Notes: a model not told the origin generated them from the sequence alone. A stretch of 35,741 bases of DNA from Ruminococcus flavefaciens (GCA_902777125.1 CACYSQ010000020.1:1-35741); one strand, 5' to 3'. Positions 1-7,682 are shown, numbered from the stretch's first letter. Translations and numbers: made by a program.

Positions 1-91
<91 letters not shown>

Positions 92-100
92 CAATATATG

Positions 101-123
101 ACGGAAGTCTTAATGACTTCCGT
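101..123 (+). terminator. Hairpin after 5S rRNA (terminator or processing stem)
   Basis: A perfect 9-bp stem (ACGGAAGTC / GACTTCCGT) with loop TTAAT is followed by CTGTTATTAT. It sits between the 5S rRNA and the tRNA, so it either terminates part of the rRNA transcription or acts as a processing signal. The T-tract is weak. Confidence 0.6.
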
Positions 124-134
124 CTGTTATTATA

Positions 135-211
135 GGGCCATTAGCTCAGTTGGTTAGAGCATCCGGCTCATAACCGGACGGTCTGGGGTTCGAGTCCCTA
201 ATGGCCCACCA
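135..211 (+). tRNA. tRNA with CAU anticodon, probably tRNA-Ile2 (lysidine-modified); tRNA-Met is the alternative
   Basis: A full cloverleaf is visible. The acceptor GGGCCAT pairs with ATGGCCC, the D arm contains AGCTCAGTTGGTTAGAGC, the anticodon loop is CTCATAA on a CCGG/CCGG stem, the T loop is GGTTCGAGTCC, and CCA is encoded. CAU can be elongator Met, or Ile2 after C34 is converted to lysidine by TilS. The C4-G69 and C5-G68 acceptor pairs and the CTCATAA loop match known tRNA-Ile2 (Bacillus, E. coli) better than tRNA-Met, whose loop is TTCATAC in Bacillus. Automatic tools may label it tRNA-Met. Confidence 0.9.
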
Positions 212-216
212 ACAGC

Positions 217-240
217 GCCCCGCTAAAGAATTAGCGGGGC
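217..240 (+). terminator. Hairpin after the tRNA
   Basis: The stem GCCCCGCTAA / TTAGCGGGGC encloses the loop AGAA directly after the tRNA. The 3' side is A-rich (TAAAATAATA) rather than a T-run, so it may be a 3' processing or stabilising hairpin instead of a strong terminator. Confidence 0.5.
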
Positions 241-254
241 TAAAATAATATATA

Positions 255-330
255 AGAAAGAATAAATAATAAAGAATAATATTGTCAGGACACTGTTGTA
301 TTATTATTTCTTATTTATTCTTTTTTCTTT
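255..330. repeat. AT-rich imperfect inverted repeat
   Basis: The left arm (about 255-280, GAAAGAATAAATAATAAAG) and the right arm (about 299-330, TTATTTCTTATTTATTCTTT) are imperfect inverted copies around TTGTCAGGACACTGTTG. The sequence is of low complexity, so it may be a relic or a long weak hairpin. The rest of 331-450 shows nothing else I can interpret. Confidence 0.4.
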
Positions 331-469
331 ATTCTTTAAGTGGTTCAGGAACTCCTCATAGGTCTACATACTGCAAATCCAGAGTAAAAAGACTTTCCTG
401 TGTGTAATAGGTGTTACGGTCTTAAAACCGGTTCAGCGTGAAAGTGAATACGGAGGCTCTCTGCTGTCT

Positions 470-544
470 ATGGATAATTCTGCCAAGAGGACAAATGAGG
501 ATCTATTAAAGCAGAAATCTGAAAGGAACAAACATAAAAAATAG
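470..544 (+). CDS. Possible 24-residue basic peptide
   Basis: An ATG opens a short frame beginning MDNSAKRTNEDLLKQK and ending in a Lys-rich tail, with a TAG just inside the hairpin at 543-578. GGAGG lies 13 bases upstream, further than ideal. The same frame stays open for at least 80 bases upstream without a good start. I recognise no family. It may be a small hydrophilic peptide, or the tail of a decayed gene. Confidence 0.25.
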   Translation: MDNSAKRTNEDLLKQKSERNKHKK

Positions 545-578
545 CTCGCATATGAATTAAAGTTTTCATATGCGAGCT
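543..578. terminator. Bidirectional terminator
   Basis: A perfect 14-bp stem AGCTCGCATATGAA / TTCATATGCGAGCT is followed by TTTTTAT on the plus strand and by ATTTTTTATG on the minus strand. On the minus strand it sits 10 bases beyond the frame-restored end of the DUF2828-type gene (588), which supports that restored end. Confidence 0.85.
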
Positions 579-657
579 TTTTATGTATTATGCCGCTGTA
601 ATAGCCGAATATCTTTCCGAAGAAAGGATCCTGTCCATTACAGACTCGGGAGAGCAC

Positions 658-1905
658 TCACCGCCCCCCGACCATATCAAATACAGCAGGAGAGTAGCCT
701 GATACCAGAGCTGCACCTGTTTCCGAACGGTTCACGGGAACAGCATCAAAGCGAGCGTTGACGTTCCAGAAAACGATATCGGGCAGTCTGTAGCCGTACC
801 TTGCGTAGAGCCTTCTCATCTCACGGAACATAGGCTCATCGTTGCCGCCGACAATGCAGCAGTCAAACTGCATATCGGAGATTATGTAGAGCTTTGAGGG
901 CATATCAGCTGCGGGAACGACATTCTTCATAGCTGTACAGAGTATCAGCATGAATACAGCCTCGAGGTTTGTATTTGCGACCTCGTTGAATGTTCGGCAG
1001 TAGTGCACCTTTTCAACGATATTGCGTCCCTTTATCTCGACGAGACGGGGAGTTTCGGAGAATGTGATGAAGTGGTTGGCGAATGCGCCGGTGTTGTGCT
1101 CAGCGAAGTATATGCCCAGCGACAGAGCCGCGTCTATGGGACGTATACTGCCGCAGTCGCAGGTCATGGAGCCGGAGCCGTCGATGACAGCAAGCGCATT
1201 TTCACGCTTTGACGCTGTCAGGTCGGGCATGGACTTCCATGCCGCGTCCAGCGAAACAGTTTCAGCAGCAGAGACATTGCCCATAGCCGCACGGACTATG
1301 TCGTAGGGGAAGAGTCTGTCAGCGTGGAGCTTTGCCTCGCCGTTGTGGTGTACCTTGTTCAGAAAATCGGAGTAACGCTCGCCGTCGTTGCGGACGAACG
1401 CTTCCCTGTACTTGAACATAGCGCACGAGGGCTGTGCTTCGTATCTGAACGTGTAGTCGCGCTCGCGGAGACGGTTCTCTAGAATGTCGGTGTAGCGGCG
1501 GAGTGCGGACAGTGTCTTTCTGTAGGTGCGCTCGGTCATGCCGAGGGCGGCAGCTATACGTCTGCCCATGCTGCGTGTCTCAGCAGAGGAGGTATTCGCG
1601 GAAGGCAGCCACTTTGTTTCGCTCTCGCTCTCATTCCAGAGCTGCTGAACGTCGCCGCACTTCATGACCTCATAGCCCTGCTCGCAGAACTCCTGATATT
1701 TAGCCATAAGCTCATTTATGGTCGGCTCAACGAGTGCTGAAAACATATCCTCTTTGTTTTTGAAGTGTTTGTAAAGCGCACCAGCTGTTATGCCAGAATT
1801 TTCCGCTATCCTACGCATTGAAGCTCCCTCGAAGCCGTATTCAAGGAACTCAGAAGTTGCAGCCTTGATTATTCTTTTATGAGCTTCGGTTTTGTCTCTC
1901 GGCAT
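658..1905 (-). CDS. TetR DNA-binding head fused to C-terminal part of a DUF2828 (vWA-like) protein; frameshifted near the end
   Basis: Residues 1-60 (MPRDKTEAHKRII, GASMRRIAENSGITAGALYKHF) are a TetR/AcrR helix-turn-helix. From about residue 95 (KWLPSANTSS) the sequence follows DUF2828, a vWA-like family, including the metal-site motif DGSGSM and TNLEAVF. The ligand-binding domain expected of TetR and the first half expected of DUF2828 are both absent, so this reads as a fusion by deletion. The start was chosen for AAAGGAGG eight bases upstream (1905, not 1977). At a run of six C (664-669; G on the coding strand) the frame breaks. Dropping one base restores a DUF2828-like tail (ECSPESVMDRILSSERYSAI) ending at 588, just before the terminator. 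Function of DUF2828 is unknown to me. The hybrid may be a pseudogene. Confidence 0.75.
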   Translation of the reverse strand: MPRDKTEAHKRIIKAATSEFLEYGFEGASMRRIAENSGITAGALYKHFKNKEDMFSALVEPTINELMAKYQEFCEQGYEVMKCGDVQQLWNESESETKWLPSANTSSAETRSMGRRIAAALGMTERTYRKTLSALRRYTDILENRLRERDYTFRYEAQPSCAMFKYREAFVRNDGERYSDFLNKVHHNGEAKLHADRLFPYDIVRAAMGNVSAAETVSLDAAWKSMPDLTASKRENALAVIDGSGSMTCDCGSIRPIDAALSLGIYFAEHNTGAFANHFITFSETPRLVEIKGRNIVEKVHYCRTFNEVANTNLEAVFMLILCTAMKNVVPAADMPSKLYIISDMQFDCCIVGGNDEPMFREMRRLYARYGYRLPDIVFWNVNARFDAVPVNRSETGAALVSGYSPAVFDMVGGR

Positions 1906-1928
1906 TTCTGCGCCTCCTTTTAGTGAAC

Positions 1929-1944
1929 ACTGTTTGCCTACAGT
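1929..1944. promoter_or_regulatory. Inverted repeat, candidate TetR operator
   Basis: ACTGT-TTGCCT-ACAGT lies between the -10 of the promoter at 1949-1977 and the ribosome binding site. The position suits autorepression by a TetR-type protein. The assignment is inference. Confidence 0.4.
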
Positions 1945-1948
1945 TAGT

Positions 1949-1977
1949 ATTATGTAACATATCATACCGTTTGTCAA
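1949..1977 (-). promoter_or_regulatory. Promoter of the TetR-DUF2828 gene
   Basis: On the minus strand, -35 TTGACA (1972-1977) and -10 CATAAT (1949-1954) are separated by 17 bases, about 45 bases upstream of the start codon. A TTAG-N6-GTAA half-match (1944-1957) overlaps the -10. Confidence 0.7.
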
Positions 1978-2107
1978 TACCTTTTTAGAAAAAATCAGAG
2001 AAGCATTTGCCGTTACAGACAGACTGATGAAGGTGACTCAGGGAAATACGGGCAGCCGGAAGCTGTAACATATATCCGGATCAGAGACAATGATTTTCTT
2101 TTACGAC

Positions 2108-2136
2108 TTGAAATGTTCATATTTATTGATTATAAT
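2108..2136 (+). promoter_or_regulatory. Promoter of cstA
   Basis: TTGAAA (2108-2113), a 17-base spacer and TATAAT (2131-2136) lie 22 bases before the cstA start codon. The leader is therefore very short, with AGAGGTGA as ribosome binding site. Confidence 0.75.
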
Positions 2137-2158
2137 TATAAATTAGAGGTGAACCATT

Positions 2159-3583
2159 ATGATAACATTTATATGTTCATTTTTGTGTCTGATATTGGGA
2201 TATATGTTTTACGGCAGGTTAGTATCGCATATTTTCAGGCCTGATGACAGAAAAACGCCGGCATACACAAAAGAAGACGGCGTAGATTATGTACCTATGA
2301 AAACCGGAAAAGCGTATCTTGTGCAGCTTCTGAATATCGCGGGAACAGGTCCGATATTCGGAGCAATAATGGGAGCCTGTTTCGGACCGGTAGTATTTCT
2401 GTGGATAGTTTTCGGAGCGATACTTGGCGGCGGTGTGCATGATTATATGTGCGGCATGATCTCGGAAAGACATAACGGCGCGTCAATTGCCGAGCTTTCC
2501 GGATCATATCTTGGAAGCGGCGCTAAATGGGGAATGCGTATCTTTTCGGTATTACTCCTGCTGCTTACCGGAACCGTATTTGTAACAAGTCCTGCTGCAC
2601 TTCTGGCAAGGCTTACTCCGTCAAGCCTGAACGCAACATTCTGGATAGTTGTTATCCTTGCGTATTATGTTCTTGCAACGCTGCTTCCGATAGACAAGCT
2701 TATCGGAAAGATATATCCTGTATTTGGCGTTGTACTTATAATTATGGCAGTTGGTATCGTTGTCGGGATACTCCACGGCGGTTATTCAGTTCCCGAAATG
2801 GAGCTTAAAGACCTTCATCCAAAGGGACTTCCGATATGGCCGTATATGTTCGTCACAGTTGCCTGCGGAGCGATATCGGGCTTCCATTCAACTCAGTCAC
2901 CGATGATAGCAAAATGTATAAAGACTGAAAAGGACGGTCAGAAGGTCTTTTACGGCGCAATGCTTTCTGAAAGCGTCATCGCACTTGTGTGGGCTGCCGG
3001 AGGAGTTGCATTCTACGGTGCGACCAGCGGACTTTCAGATGCTATAACAAAAAACGGACAGTCCGGAGTTGTGTATGATATTTCGACCGGTATGCTCGGT
3101 ACCATAGGCGGTGTACTGGCTGTTGTGGGAGTAATAGCCTGCCCTGTGACGTCCGGCGATACAGCGTTCAGATCAGCAAGACTTATACTTGCGGAGATAA
3201 CCAAGCTGGACCAGAAATACATAAAGAACCGTCTTATTATCACGCTTCCTCTGCTCAGTGTTGGAGCTCTGCTCACTCAGCTTGATTTCAATGTTCTCTG
3301 GCGTTATTTTTCGTGGAGCAATCAGACGCTCGCAATGGTCGCGCTGTGGATCGCCACATCATATCTTCTGAAAAATAATCAGAATAAGCTCTGCTCACTT
3401 ATAACTGCGGTTCCGGCAGCATTTATGTCTGCGGTCAGTCTGACCTATATCCTCATGGCAAAGGAGGGCTTCCGTCTTTCGCAGAATATCGCATATCCGG
3501 CAGGCTTATGCTTCGCAATTGGCTTATTTGCGGTTTATATGATAATTCTCCGCAGGTTTTCAAGTAAAAAAACGGGTATGTAA
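2159..3583 (+). CDS. cstA: CstA-type peptide transporter (carbon starvation protein A)
   Basis: This is a polytopic membrane protein of the CstA family, which takes up peptides or pyruvate during carbon limitation. Family signatures include the N-terminal GYMFYGRLVSHIF, the segment LLNIAGTGPIFGAIMGACFGP, and GGGVHDYMCGMISERHNGAS (about residues 90-110). It is 474 residues long, as for the short clostridial form and much shorter than the roughly 700-residue E. coli CstA. A strong promoter lies directly upstream and a terminator about 100 bases downstream, so it is probably transcribed alone. The exact substrate cannot be told from sequence. Confidence 0.9.
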   Translation: MITFICSFLCLILGYMFYGRLVSHIFRPDDRKTPAYTKEDGVDYVPMKTGKAYLVQLLNIAGTGPIFGAIMGACFGPVVFLWIVFGAILGGGVHDYMCGMISERHNGASIAELSGSYLGSGAKWGMRIFSVLLLLLTGTVFVTSPAALLARLTPSSLNATFWIVVILAYYVLATLLPIDKLIGKIYPVFGVVLIIMAVGIVVGILHGGYSVPEMELKDLHPKGLPIWPYMFVTVACGAISGFHSTQSPMIAKCIKTEKDGQKVFYGAMLSESVIALVWAAGGVAFYGATSGLSDAITKNGQSGVVYDISTGMLGTIGGVLAVVGVIACPVTSGDTAFRSARLILAEITKLDQKYIKNRLIITLPLLSVGALLTQLDFNVLWRYFSWSNQTLAMVALWIATSYLLKNNQNKLCSLITAVPAAFMSAVSLTYILMAKEGFRLSQNIAYPAGLCFAIGLFAVYMIILRRFSSKKTGM

Positions 3584-3589
3584 AATTGG

Positions 3590-3682
3590 GGTAGCCGAAG
3601 GCAAGGCAGACGTTTGCGAAATTGTCCGGAACCTCTTACCGTGCCCGTTACAGGCGTGAGTGAATATAATATAGCCCTTAGG
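3590..3682 (+). other. GC-rich segment between cstA and its terminator, possibly structured RNA or intergenic repeat
   Basis: This stretch is far richer in G+C than the flanking intergenic DNA. It shares words with the RNA locus at 4005-4181, namely GGCAGACGTT, CTTACCGT and GTGCCCGT/GCCCGTT. It may be a degenerate copy of a related repeat or part of the cstA 3' UTR. No coding frame is convincing. Between 3721 and 3969 I see only AT-rich sequence and no gene. Confidence 0.3.
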
Positions 3683-3685
3683 CAG

Positions 3686-3719
3686 AAAAAACCGTTCCCA
3701 CATCGTGAGAACGGTTTTT
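3686..3719 (+). terminator. Terminator of cstA
   Basis: Stem AAAAACCGTTC / GAACGGTTTTT around CCACATCGTGA, ending in T5. It could act in both directions because the 5' arm is A-rich. Confidence 0.85.
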
Positions 3720-3969
3720 CACTGTTTAACGAGATAGGAAAGGAGAGTTACTGCGATCATCTGACGTTTCAGTTTCCTTTTCTATTTCAAGGGCACTCTT
3801 CCTATATTATAATGTTGCATAAGAAAATAATTTTACAATTTTATTATACCATGAAACATTAAGAATTCAACAGAAAAGTTTAAATATTCGGTTTATATGT
3901 TTGTAAAGTGAATGACAAGGCGGGGAAACGGCAGTATTGGACGGCTTTTCGCCGTTCTGAGCGGTATAG

Positions 3970-3998
3970 TTGACAGATATCAATAAAACGGTTATAAT
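3970..3998 (+). promoter_or_regulatory. Perfect plus-strand promoter facing the RNA locus
   Basis: TTGACA (3970-3975), a 17-base spacer and TATAAT (3993-3998) match the consensus exactly. Transcription would start near 4005 and run antisense through the structured RNA toward the SDR gene at 4247. It may therefore supply that operon with a leader of about 240 bases. Confidence 0.75.
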
Positions 3999-4004
3999 TA
4001 AGTA

Positions 4005-4181
4005 TAATAAAAAGGCATATCTGAGATATGCCTTGCAGGTCAAAATAAGCCCGTTGGCGGAGTTTAACCGCCGTCCTTGCCTTAGCAGGGCAGACGTTCT
4101 CACTTTGAACTATACGGGCACGCCGGACGGTAAGACCGCAACTCCTGAACGTGGTACAGGCACTTTATTTAAGCTACCGGC
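4005..4181 (-). ncRNA. Structured non-coding RNA candidate (class not identified)
   Basis: On the minus strand a consensus promoter (4188-4216) would start a transcript near 4181. That transcript ends at a strong terminator (4012-4034), giving about 175 nt with no good reading frame. Visible pairings are GCCGG/CCGGC (4177-4181 with 4122-4126), enclosing CCTG...CAGG and CGGT-CTT-ACCG hairpins. A second domain is closed by GCCCGT/ACGGGC (4114-4119 with 4049-4054) and holds GTTC/GAAC and GGCGG/CCGCC hairpins. It does not look like the single rod of 6S RNA, and I could not match a riboswitch consensus. Rfam classes such as the raiA motif should be tested. Confidence 0.6.
4012..4034 (-). terminator. 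Terminator of the minus-strand RNA
   Basis: AAGGCATAT / ATATGCCTT, nine base pairs with a five-base loop, is followed on the minus strand by TTTATTATAC. On the plus strand the same hairpin would lie at the very 5' end of a transcript from the promoter at 3970. Confidence 0.8.
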
Positions 4182-4187
4182 AATTTT

Positions 4188-4216
4188 ATTTTAGCATAAA
4201 TCATACTCTTTGTCAA
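4188..4216 (-). promoter_or_regulatory. Promoter of the structured RNA
   Basis: On the minus strand, TTGACA (4211-4216), a 17-base spacer and TAAAAT (4188-4193). It lies back to back with the ribosome binding site of the SDR gene (4231-4239). Confidence 0.75.
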
Positions 4217-4246
4217 GCTTTATCGTAACGAAAAGGAGGGAGCGCA

Positions 4247-5263
4247 TTGCGGATATGTCTTATCTGCCGTAAAAGGAACACGGACCGTTACGGGATATGT
4301 GCCGAATGCCGTGCAATGAACGACGATATGCGTCAGATGTACCGTGACCTTCGCGGAATGAACGCGCTTGTGACTGGCGGACGCATCAAGATAGGCTATG
4401 CGGTATGTCTGCGGCTGCTGAGACAGGGCGCGAATGTAACAGCCGTGACGCGCTATCCGCGTTCAGCGCTTGAAAGCTACATGAAGGAACCGGACTACGA
4501 ATATTTCAGGGAGAGGCTCAATGTTATCGGCTTTGACCTCATGCGTGTTGACCGCATACATGAGCTTATCGCAAAAATTGAGGAAATATGCGGCGGAAAG
4601 CTTGACATTCTCGTAAACAACGCCGCACAGACGGTCAAGAAATCGAACGGTTACTATGCTGAGCTGACCGCTCATGAGAGCTCGCTCATGCTTGATGACA
4701 GCAGACTGTATCAGCTTGCGCCTCCGGACAGCTCCTTCTCGATAATGCCGAGCATAAAGCCGGTGGACTACAGTGAGACCGAGCGCGATAATTCGTGGGT
4801 CCGGAGACCGGAGGATATCTCTCCGCAGGAGCTCCTCGAGGTTCAGCTCATAAACGTGACGGCGCCGTTCATACTCACGAACGGTCTGCGGAAATGTCTC
4901 GCAAACGGAAGCTCTCGCAACCGTTTCGTTATAAATGTCAGCTCGGTCGAGGGACGCTTCAACACAAAGCAGAAGCTTGCAAGGCACGTTCACACGAATA
5001 TGGCAAAGGCTTCGCTGAACATGATGACCCACTCTATCGCATCTGATTTTGCAGAGGACAGGATATTCGTATATTCCTGCGATCCGGGCTGGGTATCGAA
5101 CCAGTTCCCGCCGGGGTATGAGATAAGTCAGGACTTCGAGCCTTACCTTTCCTGCGATGACGGTGCCGCAAGGGTTCTTTACCCGGTAACGCTTCATCTC
5201 ACAGATGAAAAAATAAAGGACAGCGGACTTTTTTACAAGGATTACAGGATAATCGACTACTGA
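4247..5263 (+). CDS. Short-chain dehydrogenase-like protein with N-terminal zinc-ribbon motif and no catalytic Tyr
   Basis: The TTG start follows AAAAGGAGG by seven bases. Residues 4-21 carry CxxC...CxxC (CLIC, CAEC), a small zinc-ribbon-like head. The rest is a Rossmann SDR, with a nucleotide-binding stretch ALVTGGRIKIG, NNAAQ, and the INVSSVEG serine. The usual YxxxK is replaced by TNMAK in HVHTNMAKASLNMM, so the catalytic tyrosine is missing and only the lysine remains. I recall plant and fungal SDR-like proteins with a similar HTNMAKA segment, not checked. An insertion of about 60 residues follows NNAA. The stop lies 8 bases before the next start, so it is co-transcribed with the LRR-DUF434 gene. 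Substrate unknown; a binding or regulatory role is possible. Confidence 0.8.
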   Translation: MRICLICRKRNTDRYGICAECRAMNDDMRQMYRDLRGMNALVTGGRIKIGYAVCLRLLRQGANVTAVTRYPRSALESYMKEPDYEYFRERLNVIGFDLMRVDRIHELIAKIEEICGGKLDILVNNAAQTVKKSNGYYAELTAHESSLMLDDSRLYQLAPPDSSFSIMPSIKPVDYSETERDNSWVRRPEDISPQELLEVQLINVTAPFILTNGLRKCLANGSSRNRFVINVSSVEGRFNTKQKLARHVHTNMAKASLNMMTHSIASDFAEDRIFVYSCDPGWVSNQFPPGYEISQDFEPYLSCDDGAARVLYPVTLHLTDEKIKDSGLFYKDYRIIDY

Positions 5264-5271
5264 GGTGGATT

Positions 5272-7584
5272 ATGAACGTTAAGGAATTACTGGATTTACT
5301 GAAAAGAAAGGATTGCATAAAGCCCTCGGAGATATATCTTCCCGGAGAGCCGTCTGCCGACAGGAATCCCGGCTACTTTGTCCCGCGCATCGAGCTCACC
5401 CGTGAGCAGGCTTGGGCGGAGGGCTGGCATTACCGTCGCAAGTCAAAGGGAAAGCTCAGGATAACGTGCTATTCCGGCAGCGACCGCGAAGCCGTCGTCC
5501 CCTACAGCATCGACGGAAATGTGGTCAATGAGATCGGATCATTGGCTTTTTACGGGACTTCCGCGGATATAGTTTTCCTCCCCGACAGCGTCAGGACTTT
5601 GGGGGAGGAGTGTTTCGCGGAAAGCAGCATCAGGAGGGCTATTCTTCCGGACGGTATCACGGACTTGCCGGAAAAATGCTTCTTCTCCTGCAAGCGTCTC
5701 GAAAGCGTGAGGGTATCCGGAGCGCTCCGCAGTATCGGCAGCAGAGCCTTCATGTACTGCGAGAACCTGCGTTTTTTCAGCATACCGGAGACAGTGTACA
5801 GCATCGGAACGGAGGTCTTTCGTTTCAGCGGTCTTACGGACTTCGCTATGGATAAGCGGAAGATTTTCTACACCTCTGCGAACAGTCAGATAAAAATAGG
5901 CGGCGACAGCTTATGCGATACCCCTTTGCACAGAAAATGCGAGTTTATTGCCGCACCTGACACAAGCGATTTTTACTATGTTCTTCTGGTCGGCTCGATG
6001 AAGACCGTCCGCTTTCCCGAGGGCTCAACGGTGCTGTTCAGAAAGGGCTCGATACAGCACGGCTGTACGCTTGACCTTTCAAAATGCCGGAGCGTGGAAT
6101 TCGAGTATAACGCCTATGCATCAAAGAGAACGCCTCAGGGCATTATCAGCTCCCATGTCATGTCAACGGTCATACTGCCATTCGGCGCAAAGGTCTGCAT
6201 TCCGTACTACGTGAACGCGTACTACCCGGACGGCAGCAAATACACCGACAGGAGCTGGTTCACGGACATCAGCATCAAGAACGGCTGTGCGGACATGATA
6301 CCTATGGAAAGGCAGCTCAAGCCCTACTGCTTCAACGGATCAGATTTCGGCGATACTCCTGTAACTGAGCTGAAAATAGGCATGGACGATGAATACTGGC
6401 TGCTTTACGAGGAAAATGCCATTCACAGCTATAAGCTGAAAAGCGTGACTTTCAGGCAGCGTCTTTCCGGCTTCGGCAGATTGTTCACCGACCAATGCTT
6501 TGCTCTCGAAAAGGTCACGATGAAAATGGGGATTTCTCAGGAGTACCGCACGGTCTATATCCCGGTGTATGACTATGACGTTCACAAGTACCTTCTCTCC
6601 GCTTTTGCCGGGGATTTCGACAGCAGCGTCTACGACAGGGTATTCACTCAGCTGCCGAAAAACTGGGGCGCTCCGCACAGAAAAAGGCTCAGCCAGAAAA
6701 CGCTCATCGTCATTGCTGCCGACGTTCTCAGGAGCTCGCCGGCGCTTTTCCCGAACCGCGGAATGTATGAGAAGTACCTCCGCACTCATAAGCGCTATGC
6801 CCAGCTTGTTATGGATAAGCTACCGCTCGGTTGTTCGCAGTTTTTGATGGATTTTTACGCCGAAAAGAACAGCTCCAATGCAAGGCGCGGCTTTATGCCG
6901 ACCGATGAACGTGACTTCGGCGAAAAATACCTCCCTCTGCTGAGAAAGGCTGCCGAGGAGGTGTACTATCTCCTCAACAGGGGCTACTCTGTTACGCCGG
7001 CTACAAGGTTCATCGGCGACCATTACCAGCTCTCGGAACGTCAGAGGCTCGCGCTTGCGAGGACGGTCTCACCTGAGTGCAGCATAACGGCAAGAAAAAG
7101 CCGCGAGGTCACTGACATCAACGGCGGAACGTTATACATCGACGGCTTCAACGTCCTTATCGGACTGGAAATCGCTTTTTCAAATTCGATGCTGTTCAGG
7201 TGCATGGACGGCACCGTCCGCGACCTTGCCGGACTTCACGGGACGTACCGTCTCATTCCGCAGACTGACCTTGCGATAAGGGCAGTTGCTGAGGCACTCA
7301 CTGTCCTGAAAGTCAGCAGGGCTGTCATTTACCTTGACAAGCCTGTTTCCAATTCCGGAAGGCTCAAACAGCGTATCTATGAGCTCGCGAAGGACGTTCC
7401 GTTCGAGCTTGAAGTCCTCACCGAGGACGCTGTGGACTCCATACTGAAAACAAAGCCGCTCATAGCCTCCGCGGACGCGATAATCCTCGATGAATGCGGA
7501 AAATGGTTCAATCTCAACAGGTATATCGTCGATAAGCTTATCAGCAATTATCCCTATGTCGATATCACGGGCAGGGGACAGTGA
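5272..7584 (+). CDS. BspA-type leucine-rich repeats fused to DUF434 and DUF5616 (NYN/PIN-like) domains
   Basis: This 770-residue protein has no signal peptide, so it is probably cytoplasmic. Residues about 75-190 and scattered later segments are LRR_5 (BspA-like) repeats such as SLAFYGTSADIVFLPDSV and SRAFMYCENLRFFSIPETV. Residues about 537-605 match DUF434 (RGFMPTDERDF, LLNRGYSVTPA, LSERQRLALAR). Residues about 618-765 match DUF5616 (TLYIDGFNVLI, DGTVRDLAGLHGTY, ADAIILDE). The IDGFNVL strand resembles the first strand of NYN/PIN nucleases, so an RNase-like activity is plausible but inferred. LRR_5 proteins are usually secreted, which makes the fusion unusual. It lies in one transcription unit with the upstream SDR. 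Confidence 0.75.
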   Translation: MNVKELLDLLKRKDCIKPSEIYLPGEPSADRNPGYFVPRIELTREQAWAEGWHYRRKSKGKLRITCYSGSDREAVVPYSIDGNVVNEIGSLAFYGTSADIVFLPDSVRTLGEECFAESSIRRAILPDGITDLPEKCFFSCKRLESVRVSGALRSIGSRAFMYCENLRFFSIPETVYSIGTEVFRFSGLTDFAMDKRKIFYTSANSQIKIGGDSLCDTPLHRKCEFIAAPDTSDFYYVLLVGSMKTVRFPEGSTVLFRKGSIQHGCTLDLSKCRSVEFEYNAYASKRTPQGIISSHVMSTVILPFGAKVCIPYYVNAYYPDGSKYTDRSWFTDISIKNGCADMIPMERQLKPYCFNGSDFGDTPVTELKIGMDDEYWLLYEENAIHSYKLKSVTFRQRLSGFGRLFTDQCFALEKVTMKMGISQEYRTVYIPVYDYDVHKYLLSAFAGDFDSSVYDRVFTQLPKNWGAPHRKRLSQKTLIVIAADVLRSSPALFPNRGMYEKYLRTHKRYAQLVMDKLPLGCSQFLMDFYAEKNSSNARRGFMPTDERDFGEKYLPLLRKAAEEVYYLLNRGYSVTPATRFIGDHYQLSERQRLALARTVSPECSITARKSREVTDINGGTLYIDGFNVLIGLEIAFSNSMLFRCMDGTVRDLAGLHGTYRLIPQTDLAIRAVAEALTVLKVSRAVIYLDKPVSNSGRLKQRIYELAKDVPFELEVLTEDAVDSILKTKPLIASADAIILDECGKWFNLNRYIVDKLISNYPYVDITGRGQ

Positions 7585-7653
7585 TGAGCAAAGTTTTCCG
7601 CGCAGACGATGCTTTCTATTTCGTTAACAAAAAGTAAACAATCCAAAAAGCTC

Positions 7654-7682
7654 TTGTAAAATCAGGGGAATTGTGTTAGAAT
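7654..7682 (+). promoter_or_regulatory. Promoter of the STAS gene pair
   Basis: TTGTAA (7654-7659), a 17-base spacer and TAGAAT (7677-7682), about 80 bases before the STAS start codon. The region 7585-7650 contains no evident terminator. Confidence 0.6.

Noticed and set aside
433-657. Minus-strand frame of 74 codons after the DUF2828 gene
   Set aside because: It overlaps the frame-restored C-terminus of the DUF2828 gene and crosses its terminator; the other frame gives the family tail.
4463-5197. Open frame of 244 codons antisense to the SDR gene
   Set aside because: Shadow of the SDR coding strand; basic composition without motifs.
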